DNA of 64,000 nucleotides from Pyropia yezoensis. Its lineage: Eukaryota > Rhodophyta > Bangiophyceae > Bangiales > Bangiaceae. This document shows positions 63,975 through 64,000 of this stretch, in pieces. Position 1 is the stretch's first letter; every line of letters starts with the position of its first letter. The DNA is taken from positions 29,104,063 through 29,168,062 of the forward strand of contig CM020619.1 of NCBI GenBank assembly GCA_009829735.1, in the 5' to 3' direction. The notes below the pieces were generated by a model, which was not told the DNA's origin, made no database searches, and worked only from the letters and a program-made list of their open reading frames with translations. A program made the translations under genes and the position numbers.

Positions 63975-64000
63975 CGACCCCGTACATATACACGGGGTCG
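63975..64000. repeat. 9-bp perfect inverted repeat at the window end
   Basis: CGACCCCGT (63975-63983) pairs exactly with ACGGGGTCG (63992-64000) around an 8-base AT-rich loop. It may be part of a retrotransposon LTR or untranslated region; the window ends here. Confidence 0.8.

Larger units (their letters stand above)
59682..64000 (+). mobile_element. Ty3/gypsy LTR retrotransposon, internal region, truncated by window end
   Basis: The element contains gag (60032-61429) and pol (61248-63860) in overlapping frames, with the protease-RT-RNase H order of Ty3/gypsy. The left limit is uncertain. A TGGCGCC at 59682, resembling a tRNA primer-binding site, is the best marker I can offer, but no LTR could be recognised next to it. 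After pol a purine-rich tract (63862-63877) runs into TGTCC at 63878, which could be a polypurine tract and 3' LTR start. No matching 5' copy is visible, so this is speculative. Integrase is absent from the part seen. Confidence 0.8.

Noticed and set aside
1..64000. CRISPR array or prokaryotic defence locus
   Set aside because: No direct repeats with unique spacers and no prokaryotic gene organisation; spliced eukaryotic genes dominate.

Overview
The window reads as nuclear DNA of a GC-rich, intron-poor, probably photosynthetic eukaryote. Coding regions are strongly biased to G/C in third positions and are padded with Ala/Gly/Pro/Ser low complexity. The spliced genes share a donor consensus close to GTAYGT. 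One protein starts with a plastid-transit-like leader, and another is a complex I gamma-carbonic-anhydrase-like subunit of the kind found in algae and plants. Together these fit a bangiophyte red alga (Porphyra/Pyropia type) best. That is inference; a GC-rich green alga cannot be excluded from sequence alone.

Layout. 0-11.4 kb: a possible 3' gene end, a signal-peptide/single-TM protein (2051-3229), then about 8 kb with no gene I can resolve. 11.4-24.5 kb: a helical-repeat protein, a WD40-like protein broken at poly-G/C runs, RPS25 (eS25, one intron), a gamma-carbonic-anhydrase-like protein (two introns), a PDCD2/PDCD2L-type protein and a doubtful low-complexity ORF. 24.5-29.1 kb: two DNA transposons 69 bp apart. 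One is a Tc1/mariner copy with TIRs and TA target sites but a shortened catalytic domain. The other is a 3.26-kb hAT element whose transposase frame is cut by three in-frame stops. 29.9-31.9 kb: a secreted Cys-rich protein with 34 copies of an RS/SP decapeptide. 34.3-44.7 kb: an MgtC/SapB membrane protein, an unresolved TM gene, a GNAT-like tail-anchored protein and a complete class-2 dihydroorotate dehydrogenase. 47.9-54.4 kb: a STAR-family (Qua1-KH-Qua2) RNA-binding protein, divergent RPS6 (eS6) with a two-codon first exon, and a plastid-type ABM-domain protein with four proposed exons. 54.4-60 kb: lower-GC, degenerate intergenic DNA with old dispersed repeats. 60-64 kb: a Ty3/gypsy retrotransposon with gag and a +1-frame pol (protease, RT, RNase H), running to the window edge.

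The cellular genes do not form a pathway. They are housekeeping functions (two 40S proteins plus a PDCD2-type adaptor of the family that chaperones a 40S protein, pyrimidine synthesis, a complex I accessory subunit, RNA regulation) interspersed with lineage-specific low-complexity proteins. I found no convincing new multi-gene system. The most unusual items are the RS-decapeptide secreted protein with its 30-bp array open in most frames, the damaged but structurally complete transposons, the YLED reverse transcriptase, and the CCG-repeat island at 46.3-47.2 kb. Intron boundaries were set by eye from splice signals, phase and homology remembered at family level; no alignment was run.
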